In this document: positions 56,272-64,000 of the stretch, piece by piece
How the letters are laid out: each line of letters begins with the position of its first letter
Position numbering within the stretch: position 1 is the stretch's first letter
Origin: Spirochaetaceae bacterium
GTDB taxonomy: Bacteria > Spirochaetota > Spirochaetia > SZUA-6 > Bin103
Direction: 5' to 3'
Assembly: GCA_028820215.1 (NCBI GenBank)
Contig: JAPPKD010000160.1
Location: forward strand, 1-64,000
DNA: 64,000 nt
Notes under the pieces: generated by a model
Told to the model about the DNA's origin: nothing
Databases searched by the model: none
The model's input: the letters and a program-made list of their open reading frames with translations, nothing else
Program-made: the position numbers and the translations under genes

Positions 56272-56970
56272 GTGTCCGGATTGATTTCGATTCGCAACGT
56301 CACCAAGGTGTACCGGAGCGGCACGACGGAAGTCGCCGCGTTGCGCGGCGTCAGCCTGGAGGTGAACCGCGGGGAGTTCCTTGCCATCGCGGGACCCTCG
56401 GGATCGGGCAAGTCCACGCTGCTCAACCTGATCGGCTGCCTCGACGCGGCCACCGCCGGCGAGGTGCTGATAGAGGGTCAGACGGTGTCCGGCCTCAACC
56501 GTAAGCAGCTTGCCCTGTTCCGGCGGCAGCACCTGGGGTTCGTATTCCAGTCGTTCAATCTGATTCCCGTGCTGACCGCGTACGAGAATGTCTCGCTGGC
56601 GCTGTCGCTGCTCCCGCTTGACGCCGGCGAGGTGCGTACGCGGAGTCTGGAGATGCTGGCGGAAGTCGGCCTGCAGGACATGACCGGGCGCCGGCCGGCC
56701 GAACTTTCCGGCGGCCAGCAGCAGCGGGTGGCCATCGCCCGGGCGCTGGTCAAGCAGCCGCAGATCGTGCTGGCGGACGAGCCCACCGCCAACGTCGACT
56801 CCGAGATCGGCGAGGGGTTGCTGGAGCTGATGCGGCGGCTCAACCGTCAGCTCGGCTCGACCTTCATCTTCTCCACGCACGACGCCATGGTGATGGACTA
56901 CGCGGACCGGCTGGTGCGGCTGCAGGACGGCCGCATCGTCGCCGACGAACGCCGGACCGGGGCCGAGTGA
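56272..56970 (+). CDS. ABC transporter ATP-binding protein (LolD/MacB-like)
   Basis: A 232-aa ATPase of the LolD/MacB type that powers FtsX-like permeases. Walker A is GPSGSGKSTLLNLIGCLD, the signature LSGGQQQRVAIARALV and Walker B IVLADEPTANVD. Start codons GTG 56272 and TTG 56266 are both possible; the promoter position favours 56272 with a leaderless mRNA. Two permeases follow in the same operon, after 13 bp. Confidence 0.94.
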   Translation: MSGLISIRNVTKVYRSGTTEVAALRGVSLEVNRGEFLAIAGPSGSGKSTLLNLIGCLDAATAGEVLIEGQTVSGLNRKQLALFRRQHLGFVFQSFNLIPVLTAYENVSLALSLLPLDAGEVRTRSLEMLAEVGLQDMTGRRPAELSGGQQQRVAIARALVKQPQIVLADEPTANVDSEIGEGLLELMRRLNRQLGSTFIFSTHDAMVMDYADRLVRLQDGRIVADERRTGAE

Positions 56971-56983
56971 ACGGAGGCGGCGC

Positions 56984-58300
56984 ATGAGGTTGTGGGTCAT
57001 CGCCCTGCGCAACGTGGCGCGCAACAAGCGCCGTTCGTTGCTGTCCGGCTCCGCCATCACCGTGGCGACGCTGTCCGTGGTGCTGGGGTTCTCGCTGCTC
57101 GGAGGCATGCTCGGCGACCTGGTGGCCACCGCCCTGACCTACGACAGCGGTCACGCGCGGGTACGCCATGCCGAGTACGGCCGCTACGAGGCCCTCAGCC
57201 CCGTGCACCTCGCGGTGACCGGCGCCGGCGCCCTGGCAACGCGGCTGCAGGAGCTGCCCGAAGTGACGGGCGCGCTGCCGCGGGTGCGCTTCGCCGGCGC
57301 CATCTACCGCGAGGATCGCAATCACGGCGCCTTCGGCCTGGGCCTCGACTTCGCCCGCGAGATCGAGGTGGCGCGCGCTCGGTTGCCGCAGATGGGCAAG
57401 GCCGCTGGCAGCGCCGCCGGCAGCCCCACTCTGGAGGAGTTCGCCCGCGCCTGGCAGCTCGACGTGCACGGCGGCAGCCTGCCGCGCGCCGGCGAGCGCG
57501 AGGTGCTGATAAGTGCGGCGCAGGCCGAAGAGCTGGGCCTGGCGGTCGGCGACAAGCTGACGATCCTCACCCGCACCGCGGTGCTGAGCACCCAGGCGTG
57601 GACCTTCACGGTGAGCGGCGTGATCGGGACCCCGACCGGCGGTCTGCGCGGCATGCTGATGGCGCCGCTGGACACGGTGCAGCGCTTCCTGAAGTTGACT
57701 GCGGCCGACGGCGTGACCGAGATCCTGCTGTACACCGGCAGCGAAGAGGAGGTGCCGGCGCTCACCGCCGCGCTGGCGGAGGCGCTGCCGGACGGCGATC
57801 CCGGTCTGGCCGTGCAGGCGTGGACGGACACCAACGAGCTGTTCTCGACGCTGCAGCTCACCACCTGGGTCTTCAACATCCTCGCCCTGTTCTTCTTCCT
57901 GCTGGCCACGACGGCGATCGTCAACACCACGATGATGGTGGTGTTCGAGCGCACGAAGGAGATCGGCACGATTGCGGCGCTCGGTATGACGGGAGGCCAG
58001 ATATCGCGCCTGTTCTTCCTGGAGTCGCTGTTCATCGGCATCGGCGCGGCGCTGGCCGGCGTGGCGCTGGGCAGCGCCATCGTGCTGCCGCTGTCGCAGG
58101 CAGGGATCGACTACAGCGCCGCCATGGAGGGAGTGGAGCTCGACATGTCCGATGTGTTGTACCCGCGGCTCGACGCGCGCTCCACCGTGCTGGTGTTCTG
58201 CTACGCCATCGCGGTGACCGCCGCCGCCTCCTACTGGCCGGCTCGCAAGGCGTCCCGGCTGCACCCGGTGGAGGCGTTGCGCGGGGCCCTGAGTCGATGA
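56984..58300 (+). CDS. FtsX-like ABC permease (first)
   Basis: A 438-aa permease of the MacB/LolC/E fold. An N-terminal TM (NKRRSLLSGSAITVATLSVVLGFSLLGGML) is followed by a large periplasmic domain (residues 45-270) and three C-terminal TMs, beginning WVFNILALFFFLLATTAIVNTTMMVVFERTKEIGTIAALG, the hallmark FtsX segment. The family moves lipoproteins or other substrates out of the inner membrane. GGAGG precedes the ATG. The next gene starts inside its stop (ATGA). Confidence 0.93.
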   Translation: MRLWVIALRNVARNKRRSLLSGSAITVATLSVVLGFSLLGGMLGDLVATALTYDSGHARVRHAEYGRYEALSPVHLAVTGAGALATRLQELPEVTGALPRVRFAGAIYREDRNHGAFGLGLDFAREIEVARARLPQMGKAAGSAAGSPTLEEFARAWQLDVHGGSLPRAGEREVLISAAQAEELGLAVGDKLTILTRTAVLSTQAWTFTVSGVIGTPTGGLRGMLMAPLDTVQRFLKLTAADGVTEILLYTGSEEEVPALTAALAEALPDGDPGLAVQAWTDTNELFSTLQLTTWVFNILALFFFLLATTAIVNTTMMVVFERTKEIGTIAALGMTGGQISRLFFLESLFIGIGAALAGVALGSAIVLPLSQAGIDYSAAMEGVELDMSDVLYPRLDARSTVLVFCYAIAVTAAASYWPARKASRLHPVEALRGALSR

Positions 58301-59568
58301 TCGCGACACTGGTGCGGCTGGCCCTGCGCAACCTCGGCCGTCACCGCCGCCGCACGGCCATCACCGCCGCGGCGCTGGCTGCCGGGATCGCGCTGTTCAT
58401 CTTCATGGATTCGATGATGCGCGGGATGGACTCCGAGTCGCAGCGCAACCTGGTGTGGTACGAAACCGGCTCCGGCCGCTTTGTCTCAGACGCGCAGCAC
58501 GCGGACCTGGAGCGTCCAGAATTGAAACACGAGATGGTCGAGTATCGCCCGCTGCTCGCCGCGCTCATCGAGCGGGGAGTGGCCGCGGCCCCCCGCATCC
58601 GCTTCACCGGCGAGCTGTTCTTCGGCGAGGGGTCGTTGCCGGTGGGCCTGATCGGCATCGACCCGGAGCTCGATCCCGAAGTGTTCCGGCTGCCCGGGAG
58701 CGTGCTGCCCGGCGGCGCCTACCTGGAGCGCGGCGTGCCGGGGTTGCTGCTGGGCGCCTGGACGGCCGCCGACCTGGAGATCGCGGTCGGCGACTTCGTC
58801 GAGGTGCGGACCCGCACCCGGCACGGCGCGGTGCAGATCCTGGAGCTGGAGCTGGTGGGTATCGTGAGCAGCCCGAACCCGACCATCAACCGGGGAGTGG
58901 GCTTCCTGCCCCTCGACGTCGCCCAGCTCGACCTCGATCTGGAGGGGGTGACGGAGATCTCGCTCGGCGCGCTGCGCACCCGGTTCGGACGTATACTCCA
59001 GGTGCCGGCCGGCGCGCCCCTGGAACGCGAGATCCGGCGCCTGAACGAGGATCTGGCATCCGCCTTTCCGGACGTGGTGGCGGTGGGCTGGACGGAGCTG
59101 GCGCGGGACTACCTGGCGCTGTTGGAGTCGGACACCGCCGGCAACAGCATCCTGCTGTTCCTGGTCTTTCTGATCGCCGCGGTGGGCGTGTCCAACACCA
59201 TGCTGATCGCCGTGTACGAACGGATCCGCGAGTTCGGCACGCTGCGCGCGCTGGGCATGGACGACGGCGCGATTAGCGCCGCGATGGTGCTGGAGGCGGG
59301 GGCGATCGGTCTGCTGGGGTCGCTGGCGGGGGTGGCGGTGGGCGCCGCGGCCACCTGGTGGCTGGTGAACCGGGGCATCGACTTGAGCGGACTGTACGGC
59401 GACGTGAACATCGGCTACCGGGTGACCGGCGTCTTCCGCGGCGCCTGGAACCCGGGGACGATGGTGGCGGCCGTGATCTTCGGAATCGCGGCCAGCATGG
59501 CGATCGCGCTGCTGCCCGCGCGCCGCGCGCTCAAGCTCGACGTCGTGGAGTGTCTGCGCCATGAGTAG
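58297..59568 (+). CDS. FtsX-like ABC permease (second)
   Basis: A 423-aa permease with the same layout: TM1 (RHRRRTAITAAALAAGIALFIFMDSMMRGM), a periplasmic domain, and C-terminal TMs with ILLFLVFLIAAVGVSNTMLIAVYERIREFGTLRALGMDDG. The ATG at 58297 overlaps the previous stop. Together with the first permease and the ATPase it would form a heteromeric LolCDE-like complex (LolC/E counterparts). Confidence 0.93.
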   Translation: MIATLVRLALRNLGRHRRRTAITAAALAAGIALFIFMDSMMRGMDSESQRNLVWYETGSGRFVSDAQHADLERPELKHEMVEYRPLLAALIERGVAAAPRIRFTGELFFGEGSLPVGLIGIDPELDPEVFRLPGSVLPGGAYLERGVPGLLLGAWTAADLEIAVGDFVEVRTRTRHGAVQILELELVGIVSSPNPTINRGVGFLPLDVAQLDLDLEGVTEISLGALRTRFGRILQVPAGAPLEREIRRLNEDLASAFPDVVAVGWTELARDYLALLESDTAGNSILLFLVFLIAAVGVSNTMLIAVYERIREFGTLRALGMDDGAISAAMVLEAGAIGLLGSLAGVAVGAAATWWLVNRGIDLSGLYGDVNIGYRVTGVFRGAWNPGTMVAAVIFGIAASMAIALLPARRALKLDVVECLRHE

Positions 59569-59613
59569 CGGGCGCGCCGGCACCAGCAGGCTCGATGACA
59601 CAAGGAGAGGTCC

Positions 59614-60369
59614 ATGATGAAGACCCGGCGATACGCCCGCGGCGGCTTGCTGCTGCCGCTGTTGCTGCTGACCGGCACGATTCCGCTCGGCGCCCTGACC
59701 GGCGCGGAGGTGATCCGCAAGATGGAGCGCAACGAACGTCATACCTCCATGCACTCTACCGGCTCGCTCGAGATCAGCGACCGCTTCGGGACCCGTATCA
59801 AGACCTTCATCTCCACGGCCGTGGGCGACGACCGTCTGCTGCTGGAGTTCACCAACCCGGAGGAGGCGGGACAGAAGATCCTGCGCCTCGACGACGAGAT
59901 CTATCTCTATTTCCCGGAGGCGGAGGAGGTCATCCACCTGCAGGCGGCGGCGCTGCGCGACAACGTCCTGGGCTCCGACTTCTCGTATGAGGATATGACC
60001 GGGGAGGGCAGCCTGCTCGACGACTACGAGGTGGAGCTCGAGGGCACCGAGCCGATCGACGGCCACGACTGCCATCGTCTGCGGCTCACCGCGACCAGGC
60101 GGGATGTGGTGTATCCGATTCAGGTCGCATGGATCGACGCCGAGCTGTTCGTCACCCGCCGCATCGAGCAATTCTCCCTGCGCGGCCGGCCGCTGAAGCA
60201 GATGGCCATCTCCGACTACCGCGAGGTGGGGGACAAGCTGATCCCGGTGCGGATGGAGATGTCCGACCTGATGAAGAAGGACTCGCGCACGGTGTTCCTG
60301 ATCGACACGATCGAGGTGGACATCGAGGTGGACGAGAGCCTGTTCTCCCTGGAGGAGCTGACCTTTTGA
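59614..60369 (+). CDS. LolA-like outer-membrane lipoprotein-sorting protein
   Basis: A 251-aa secreted protein with a signal peptide (YARGGLLLPLLLLTGTIPLGALT). The mature part looks like the LolA/LolB-like half-barrel family: GAEVIRKMERNERHTSMHSTGSLEI, LLLEFTNPEEAGQKILRLDDEIYLYFPEAEEVI, and VAWIDAELFVTRRIEQFSLRGRPLKQM. Proteins of this kind accompany FtsX-type exporters in spirochaetes and Bacteroidetes and probably carry the exported lipid or lipoprotein across the periplasm. GGAG precedes the ATG. The next gene overlaps its stop (TTGA). Confidence 0.85.
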   Translation: MMKTRRYARGGLLLPLLLLTGTIPLGALTGAEVIRKMERNERHTSMHSTGSLEISDRFGTRIKTFISTAVGDDRLLLEFTNPEEAGQKILRLDDEIYLYFPEAEEVIHLQAAALRDNVLGSDFSYEDMTGEGSLLDDYEVELEGTEPIDGHDCHRLRLTATRRDVVYPIQVAWIDAELFVTRRIEQFSLRGRPLKQMAISDYREVGDKLIPVRMEMSDLMKKDSRTVFLIDTIEVDIEVDESLFSLEELTF

Positions 60370-61550
60370 GCCGGCTGGGCGGCGCGAAGACGGTGATGAC
60401 GGCGCTCCTGCTGGGTCTGCTGGCGGCAGCTCCGGCGGCGGCCGACGTGCGCACCGCCGTGACCGTGGAGGCACTGCTCGCCGGGCTGTCCGATCCGGAC
60501 GGCGGGATGCTGCTGGGCGCCGGCGGCAGTGCCCGGCTCGATCTGGCGGCGACCGGCAACCGCAACGTCCGCGGCCAGCTCAGCCTGCGCGCCGAGCTGC
60601 GGCAGGAAGCCGGCGATGACGATGCGGCGATGTCCGGCGGCAAGGTGGCCGGCGGCAAGGTGGCCGGCGTCGAGGTGGAGCGCGCCTTTCTGCGGGCGCG
60701 GCTGCCGGGGTTCCGCCTCACGGCGGGAAAGACGCGGCTGGCCTGGGGCCAGGGCCGGTTCTTCAACGCCGGCGACATCCTCTTCGGACAGTCGGCGGCG
60801 TTCGCGGCCGGTGCCGGCGAGTTCCTGACCGCCGCCGAATGGCTGGTGGCGGCGTACGTGCCGTTGGGCCGCTTGTCCTTTCTGGAGCTGGTCGCGCTGC
60901 CTCCGCTTCATCCGCTCGGCATCGAGCGCACCGACGCCGGCGGCCGTGCCGTGGTGCGGGTGGGCGAGCTGACCGTGGAGGGCGGCTACCTGTATGCCGC
61001 GGCGCGGGCGTCGGACGCGGAGCGGCACGAGCGCGAGCACCGCGCCTACCTCAGTCTGAAGGGGGCGGTCGCCGGCGTCGATTGGCACCTGAGCGGCGGC
61101 ACGGCGCTGCCCGGCGCGGCGGGCGTCGACCTGCGCCGCGCCGCCGGGCAAGGCTTGTTCCTGACCGGCGGCGGGCTCGCGTTCCTGGACCTCGGCCCGG
61201 AGGCCGGCGTCGTCACCGTGCTGCTGGAAGCCGGCGTGCGTCCCTGGCGGGCGTGGAACGACGCGACGCCGGCGCCGGAGGCGGCGCTCGACCACTACGG
61301 CGTGTACCTGTTTCCCGAGCTGAGCTACCGCCCGGCCGACGTGTGGAACCTGTCCCTGAGCGGCGTTGTGTCGCCGGTCGACGGCTCCGGGGTAGCTGCC
61401 GCCGGCGCCTCCTGGAACATCCACCAGGGACTCACGCTCGGCTTGTATACGGCAGTGATGCTTGGCGAACGCGAGGACACCTTCGCCTTGGAGCGTCCGG
61501 GCGGGGTCTCCGCTACCCTGCTCGCCCGCTACGTATTCGGATCCTCGTAG
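60366..61550 (+). CDS. Probable outer-membrane beta-barrel protein
   Basis: A 394-aa protein with signal peptide (VMTALLLGLLAAAPAAADV). The remainder alternates polar and apolar residues in amphipathic strands, with LRLTAGKTRLAWGQGRFFNAGDILFGQSAAF resembling porin-type barrels, and ends in aromatic LLARYVFGSS. It could be the outer-membrane acceptor of the export route. TTG 60366 is coupled to the previous stop; ATG 60396 is an alternative. A 15-bp repeat (GGCGGCAAGGTGGCC, 60636-60665) encodes GGKVAGGKVAG in one loop. Confidence 0.65.
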   Translation: MSRLGGAKTVMTALLLGLLAAAPAAADVRTAVTVEALLAGLSDPDGGMLLGAGGSARLDLAATGNRNVRGQLSLRAELRQEAGDDDAAMSGGKVAGGKVAGVEVERAFLRARLPGFRLTAGKTRLAWGQGRFFNAGDILFGQSAAFAAGAGEFLTAAEWLVAAYVPLGRLSFLELVALPPLHPLGIERTDAGGRAVVRVGELTVEGGYLYAAARASDAERHEREHRAYLSLKGAVAGVDWHLSGGTALPGAAGVDLRRAAGQGLFLTGGGLAFLDLGPEAGVVTVLLEAGVRPWRAWNDATPAPEAALDHYGVYLFPELSYRPADVWNLSLSGVVSPVDGSGVAAAGASWNIHQGLTLGLYTAVMLGEREDTFALERPGGVSATLLARYVFGSS

Positions 61551-61579
61551 CATGAGGCCGATGCGGTACGGTTTCAGTC

Positions 61580-62188
61580 GTGTCCGGGCTGCGTGAGCGC
61601 AAGAAGGCGCGAACCCGCGCGCAGATCCTGACGGCGGCCCGCCGGGTGATCGAGGAGCAGGGCTTCGCGGCGACGACCATCGAGGGTATCGCCGCCGCCG
61701 CGGAGGTGGCGGCCGGATCGGTCTACAATTACTTCGGTTCCAAGAATGCGCTGCTCGCCGCGCTGTGGTGGGACGTGGCGCGCGAGACGCTCGCGGCGGC
61801 AGACGAGCGGGTGCGCGGCGCGCCCGGCGGTGCCGCGCAGTGCGTGGAGCTGCTTGCGTCGTTCGTCGAGGCGGCCGAGCTGTTCGAACCACCGGTGATG
61901 CGCGAGATGCTCATCAGTGCCTTCGCCGCGCCGCCCGCCGATCTGGCGGGATTCAAGCGTATCGACGAGGCGTTCATGGCGCGCTTGGCGGCCCTGCTCG
62001 ACGAGTTGCGGGACGCCGGCGACATCCGCGCCGACGTTGACCCCGACACGGCCGCCACGCTGCTCTACGGGGCGGTCATGAGCCGGCTGCTGATCGACCT
62101 CGAGCGCCCGGGCGATCGCGACGCGGCACTCGGTCGGGCAGCGCTGGCCGAACAGGTGGAGCTGGTGTTCCGGGGATTGACGCCATGA
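61580..62188 (+). CDS. TetR/AcrR-family transcriptional regulator
   Basis: A 202-aa repressor. The N-terminal TetR HTH is clear: RTRAQILTAARRVIEEQGFAATTIEGIAAAAEVAAGSVYNYFGSKNALLAALW. The rest is a helical ligand and dimer domain. GTG start at 61580. Its position at the end of the ABC-LolA-barrel genes suggests it controls them, most likely through the CAATAATG-N10-CATTATTG site at 56243-56268. The inducer is unknown. Confidence 0.92.
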   Translation: MSGLRERKKARTRAQILTAARRVIEEQGFAATTIEGIAAAAEVAAGSVYNYFGSKNALLAALWWDVARETLAAADERVRGAPGGAAQCVELLASFVEAAELFEPPVMREMLISAFAAPPADLAGFKRIDEAFMARLAALLDELRDAGDIRADVDPDTAATLLYGAVMSRLLIDLERPGDRDAALGRAALAEQVELVFRGLTP

Positions 62189-62574
62189 TCGCCTGCGCTG
62201 CCGAGAGAGGCGCACCATGCTCACGAGCGCAGCGAGATGGCGGTACGCGAGCGGTGGAAGGGAACGAAACCCTTCGGCTTGTCGACCAGTGAGTGCGTCG
62301 ACCTCCTGGTGCCGGCAACGGTGGCCGACGCGCGCGGCGCGGGCTGGGCGGGTTCCGCAATGTCCTGGCCCGCGAGTACGTGGGCTTGGCCGATGCCACG
62401 GTGCACGAGCACCTCGTCAAGATGAGTCCAAGTGAAGCCAGACGCGGACTTCGGCTGTTGATCATAATTGTCACTTCAATAACGATTTAACGAGATTACC
62501 GTTCTGCAACGCCGGCATGGGCAACCGGATCAAGGTGCCGGCGCTCGCAATTCACTCCTCTCCTCAGCCAACAC
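62189..62574. other. Non-coding stretch between the TetR gene and the iron operon
   Basis: Apart from the HepT-like remnant I see no gene. The end of the stretch (from about 62455) becomes AT-rich and contains CTTCAATAACG near 62474, similar to one arm of the operator at 56243. Confidence 0.5.
62350..62424 (+). pseudogene. Remnant of a HepT-like (DUF86) toxin
   Basis: A fragment reads GFRNVLAREYVGLADATVHEHLVKM, close to the HepT core 'gfRNvLvHeYlgvd'. The catalytic RX4-6H motif is broken (RNVLAR instead of RNVLVH), and no start, upstream helix or MNT antitoxin gene is present. It appears to be a decayed HEPN toxin gene. Confidence 0.5.
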
Positions 62575-62630
62575 TTGACAAGCTATATGAGACTTAGTAT
62601 CACTAAGTACTAAATGAGACACGGTCTCAT
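62575..62630 (+). promoter_or_regulatory. Promoter with two palindromic operators (iron-type ABC operon)
   Basis: TTGACA (62575-62580), 17 bp, TATCAC (62598-62603). Two perfect palindromes with 3-bp centres lie on and just after the -10: ACTTAGT-ATC-ACTAAGT (62592-62608) and ATGAGAC-ACG-GTCTCAT (62614-62630). The arrangement fits repression, perhaps by a metal-responsive regulator, but neither site matches a Fur or DtxR consensus exactly. Confidence 0.6.
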
Positions 62631-62729
62631 ATTGAGGAGCTGCTGATGAGAAATCGCTACCCGGTCCACAGCGACCGAGAATCCCGGGGGATTCCAAACA
62701 GGATTCGAACCGACCCAGAGGGGCTTCCC

Positions 62730-63827
62730 ATGGGCAGGAAGCATCCAAGGGCAGGCGTCCTGTTGCTCTGCGCCGTTCTGGCCGTCGTCGCGGCAGTGCC
62801 CGCCGTCTTCGCCGCGGGTACTCAGGAAGCAACGGTCGAGTCTTCAGCCCAAGCGGAGACGATCGTCCTGACCGACAACATCGGACGCCGCGTCGAGCTT
62901 CCCCACCCCGTGAGCAGAGCCGTCGCCGCCAACCGGTACAACAGCGAGTTGATCAGGGCGTCCGGCGCGATCGACTACATGATCGGGGCGGATCTCAACA
63001 CGATTCAGGACCGGGAATACTGGAAGCACTACGACCCGGACAGCGTGATCGGGAAGAGTCAGCGTGAGCTCAACTACGAGAAGATCATCGAACTGGACCC
63101 GCAGGTGGTGATCCTTCCCCACAACGGCGCCGTCGACGAGGCGGAAGAGAAGCTGGCACCTTTTGGCATCAAGGTGTTCGTGATCTCCGGATATGACACC
63201 GGCGACTTCGAGAACCAGATCACGAACATAGGAAAGATGTTCGCCACCGAGGAGGAAGCGCAGCATTTCCTCGACACCTTCACCGAGCCGCTGGACTACA
63301 TCCGTGAGCAGCTCGACGGCGTGCCGAAGAAGACGGTCTACTTCGAGACGACCCGGGAGCTGGGGACGACCTTCCCCGGCGGGTACTACTTCACGATGAT
63401 CGAATACGCAGGCGGACAGAACATCTTCGCCAATCCGCCGGCCAACCTCACGGAGTCGGCCATCGACCCGGAGGCTGTCATCACGATGAACCCCGAGTAC
63501 ATCGTCAAGAACATCACACCGGACACGGCACGCACCGGCACCGGTGTCTACGCGCCGCCCTCGCTGGAGCAGAGAGAAGAGGAGATCCGGAAGATCAAGA
63601 GCAGACCGGGGTGGGACGAGATCGACGCGGTCAAGAACGACAACGTGTTCGTCATGTCCCAGTTTGGTCACGGCGGAGCGTCAAAGATCGTCGGAGCTCT
63701 CTACGTTGCGAAGTGGATGTACCCGGAGAGGTTGCCCGATCTGGACCCGGCCGAGTACTTCCGAGCGTGGCTGGAGGACTTCCAGGGATTCAATGACCTG
63801 GACGGACACTTCTATCCCGAACCGTAG
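62730..63827 (+). CDS. Iron/siderophore-type ABC transporter substrate-binding protein
   Basis: A 365-aa periplasmic-binding protein of the FecB/BtuF family. Signal peptide ARAGVLLLCAVLAVVAAVPAVFA-like, mature AAGTQEATVES. Family features: TIVLTDNIGRRVELPHPVSRAVAANRYNSELIRASGA, LNYEKIIELDPQVVILP, PGWDEIDAVKNDNVFVM. The long spacing and residues suit a metal-chelate or cobamide ligand. ATG 62730 with AGAGGGG upstream was chosen; ATG 62646 is in frame and would add 28 residues before the signal peptide. Confidence 0.88.
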   Translation: MGRKHPRAGVLLLCAVLAVVAAVPAVFAAGTQEATVESSAQAETIVLTDNIGRRVELPHPVSRAVAANRYNSELIRASGAIDYMIGADLNTIQDREYWKHYDPDSVIGKSQRELNYEKIIELDPQVVILPHNGAVDEAEEKLAPFGIKVFVISGYDTGDFENQITNIGKMFATEEEAQHFLDTFTEPLDYIREQLDGVPKKTVYFETTRELGTTFPGGYYFTMIEYAGGQNIFANPPANLTESAIDPEAVITMNPEYIVKNITPDTARTGTGVYAPPSLEQREEEIRKIKSRPGWDEIDAVKNDNVFVMSQFGHGGASKIVGALYVAKWMYPERLPDLDPAEYFRAWLEDFQGFNDLDGHFYPEP

Positions 63828-63843
63828 CCCGGGCTGACGGAGG

Positions 63844-63877
63844 CAGGGGCGCCGTCGCGCGATGGGCGGCGCCCCTG
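63844..63877 (+). terminator. Hairpin between binding-protein and permease genes
   Basis: An 11-bp perfect stem CAGGGGCGCCG (63844-63854) / CGGCGCCCCTG (63867-63877) with a 12-nt loop. No U-tract. It could act as a partial terminator or mRNA-stabilising structure that sets the binding protein above the permease in amount. Confidence 0.45.
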
Positions 63878-63891
63878 TCTGCATACCCGCC

Positions 63892-64000
63892 ATGGATGTG
63901 AAGACGCCGCCCGGAACGACCGAGCTCAAGGCTCGCTACGAGTGGAAGCGTGTCGTGAGCCTTCTGGCTCTGACCGGCGGGGTTGGCGTGCTTGCGTTGG
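63892..64000 (+). CDS. FecCD-type ABC permease (partial, cut by window end)
   Basis: The first 36 codons of a gene reading MDVKTPPGTTELKARYEWKR, then VVSLLALTGGVGVLAL. A short cytoplasmic head with a basic patch is followed by a hydrophobic segment, as in FecCD/BtuC permeases. Placed right after the binding-protein gene, it is very likely the permease of this importer. Only the start is visible. Confidence 0.6.
   Translation, partial: MDVKTPPGTTELKARYEWKRVVSLLALTGGVGVLAL

Noticed and set aside
62217..62490. Small open frames between the TetR gene and the iron operon
   Set aside because: They overlap each other in several frames; only the HepT-like fragment has any recognisable sequence and it is broken.

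Overview
The window is a GC-rich bacterial chromosome segment that carries the replication-origin region. The best guess for the lineage is an uncultured, high-GC member of the Spirochaetota. This rests on several weak signs that point the same way: solute-binding proteins whose mature N-termini read AAGQE or AAGTQE, a divergent sigma-70-like protein of a type I associate with spirochaetes, a TraB-family protein, and a LolA-like/FtsX/TetR export cluster. There are no rRNA genes, CRISPR arrays, prophage genes or intact transposases.

Layout. 0-0.9 kb: a Phd/VapC toxin-antitoxin pair. 0.9-8.5 kb: a translation block (argS, and an overlapping gatC-gatA-gatB-aspS operon with an archaeal-type AspRS) interrupted by an unusual three-part gene, PTS EIIA + pyruvate-kinase-C-like + diadenylate cyclase. 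8.5-10 kb: a GH63-like glycosidase. 10-13.4 kb (minus strand): four serine tRNAs with different anticodons, one tRNA-Arg, SRP RNA, dnaX, ybaB and recR, read from one strong promoter. 14-28.7 kb: the origin core gyrB-gyrA-parS-parA-parB-dnaA-oriC-dnaN-recF-dciA-rpmH-rnpA-yidD-yidC-khpB. A 130-bp MITE-like hairpin supplies the recF stop codon. 28.7-36.5 kb: a TraB-like protein, radA, rdgB, a sigma-like protein, an NrnA-type DHH phosphoesterase, an M24 peptidase, argF and tRNA-Leu.

36.5-47.6 kb is the main accessory region. A complete Opp/Dpp-type ABC importer is interleaved with three paralogous, apparently cytoplasmic five-bladed-propeller proteins (glycosidase-like fold) of unassigned activity. 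The region lies between tRNA-Leu and a RelE/YefM-type toxin-antitoxin pair. This is the best candidate for an undescribed system, probably uptake plus intracellular processing of an unknown glycan.

47.6-64 kb: a eukaryote-type ileS, an orphan sugar-binding protein next to a relic of a MalG-type permease, a HAD hydrolase, an HNH nuclease with a repeat-filled linker, an aldo/keto reductase, and an ABC envelope-export operon (ATPase, two FtsX permeases, LolA-like protein, outer-membrane barrel, TetR) whose promoter carries a perfect inverted-repeat operator. After a decayed HepT-like remnant, an iron/siderophore-type ABC operon begins under two palindromic operators and runs off the end.

The origin region carries several short in-frame tandem repeats (dnaA, rnpA, the barrel gene, the HNH gene). 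Several neighbouring genes overlap by 1-8 bases, which suggests translational coupling.
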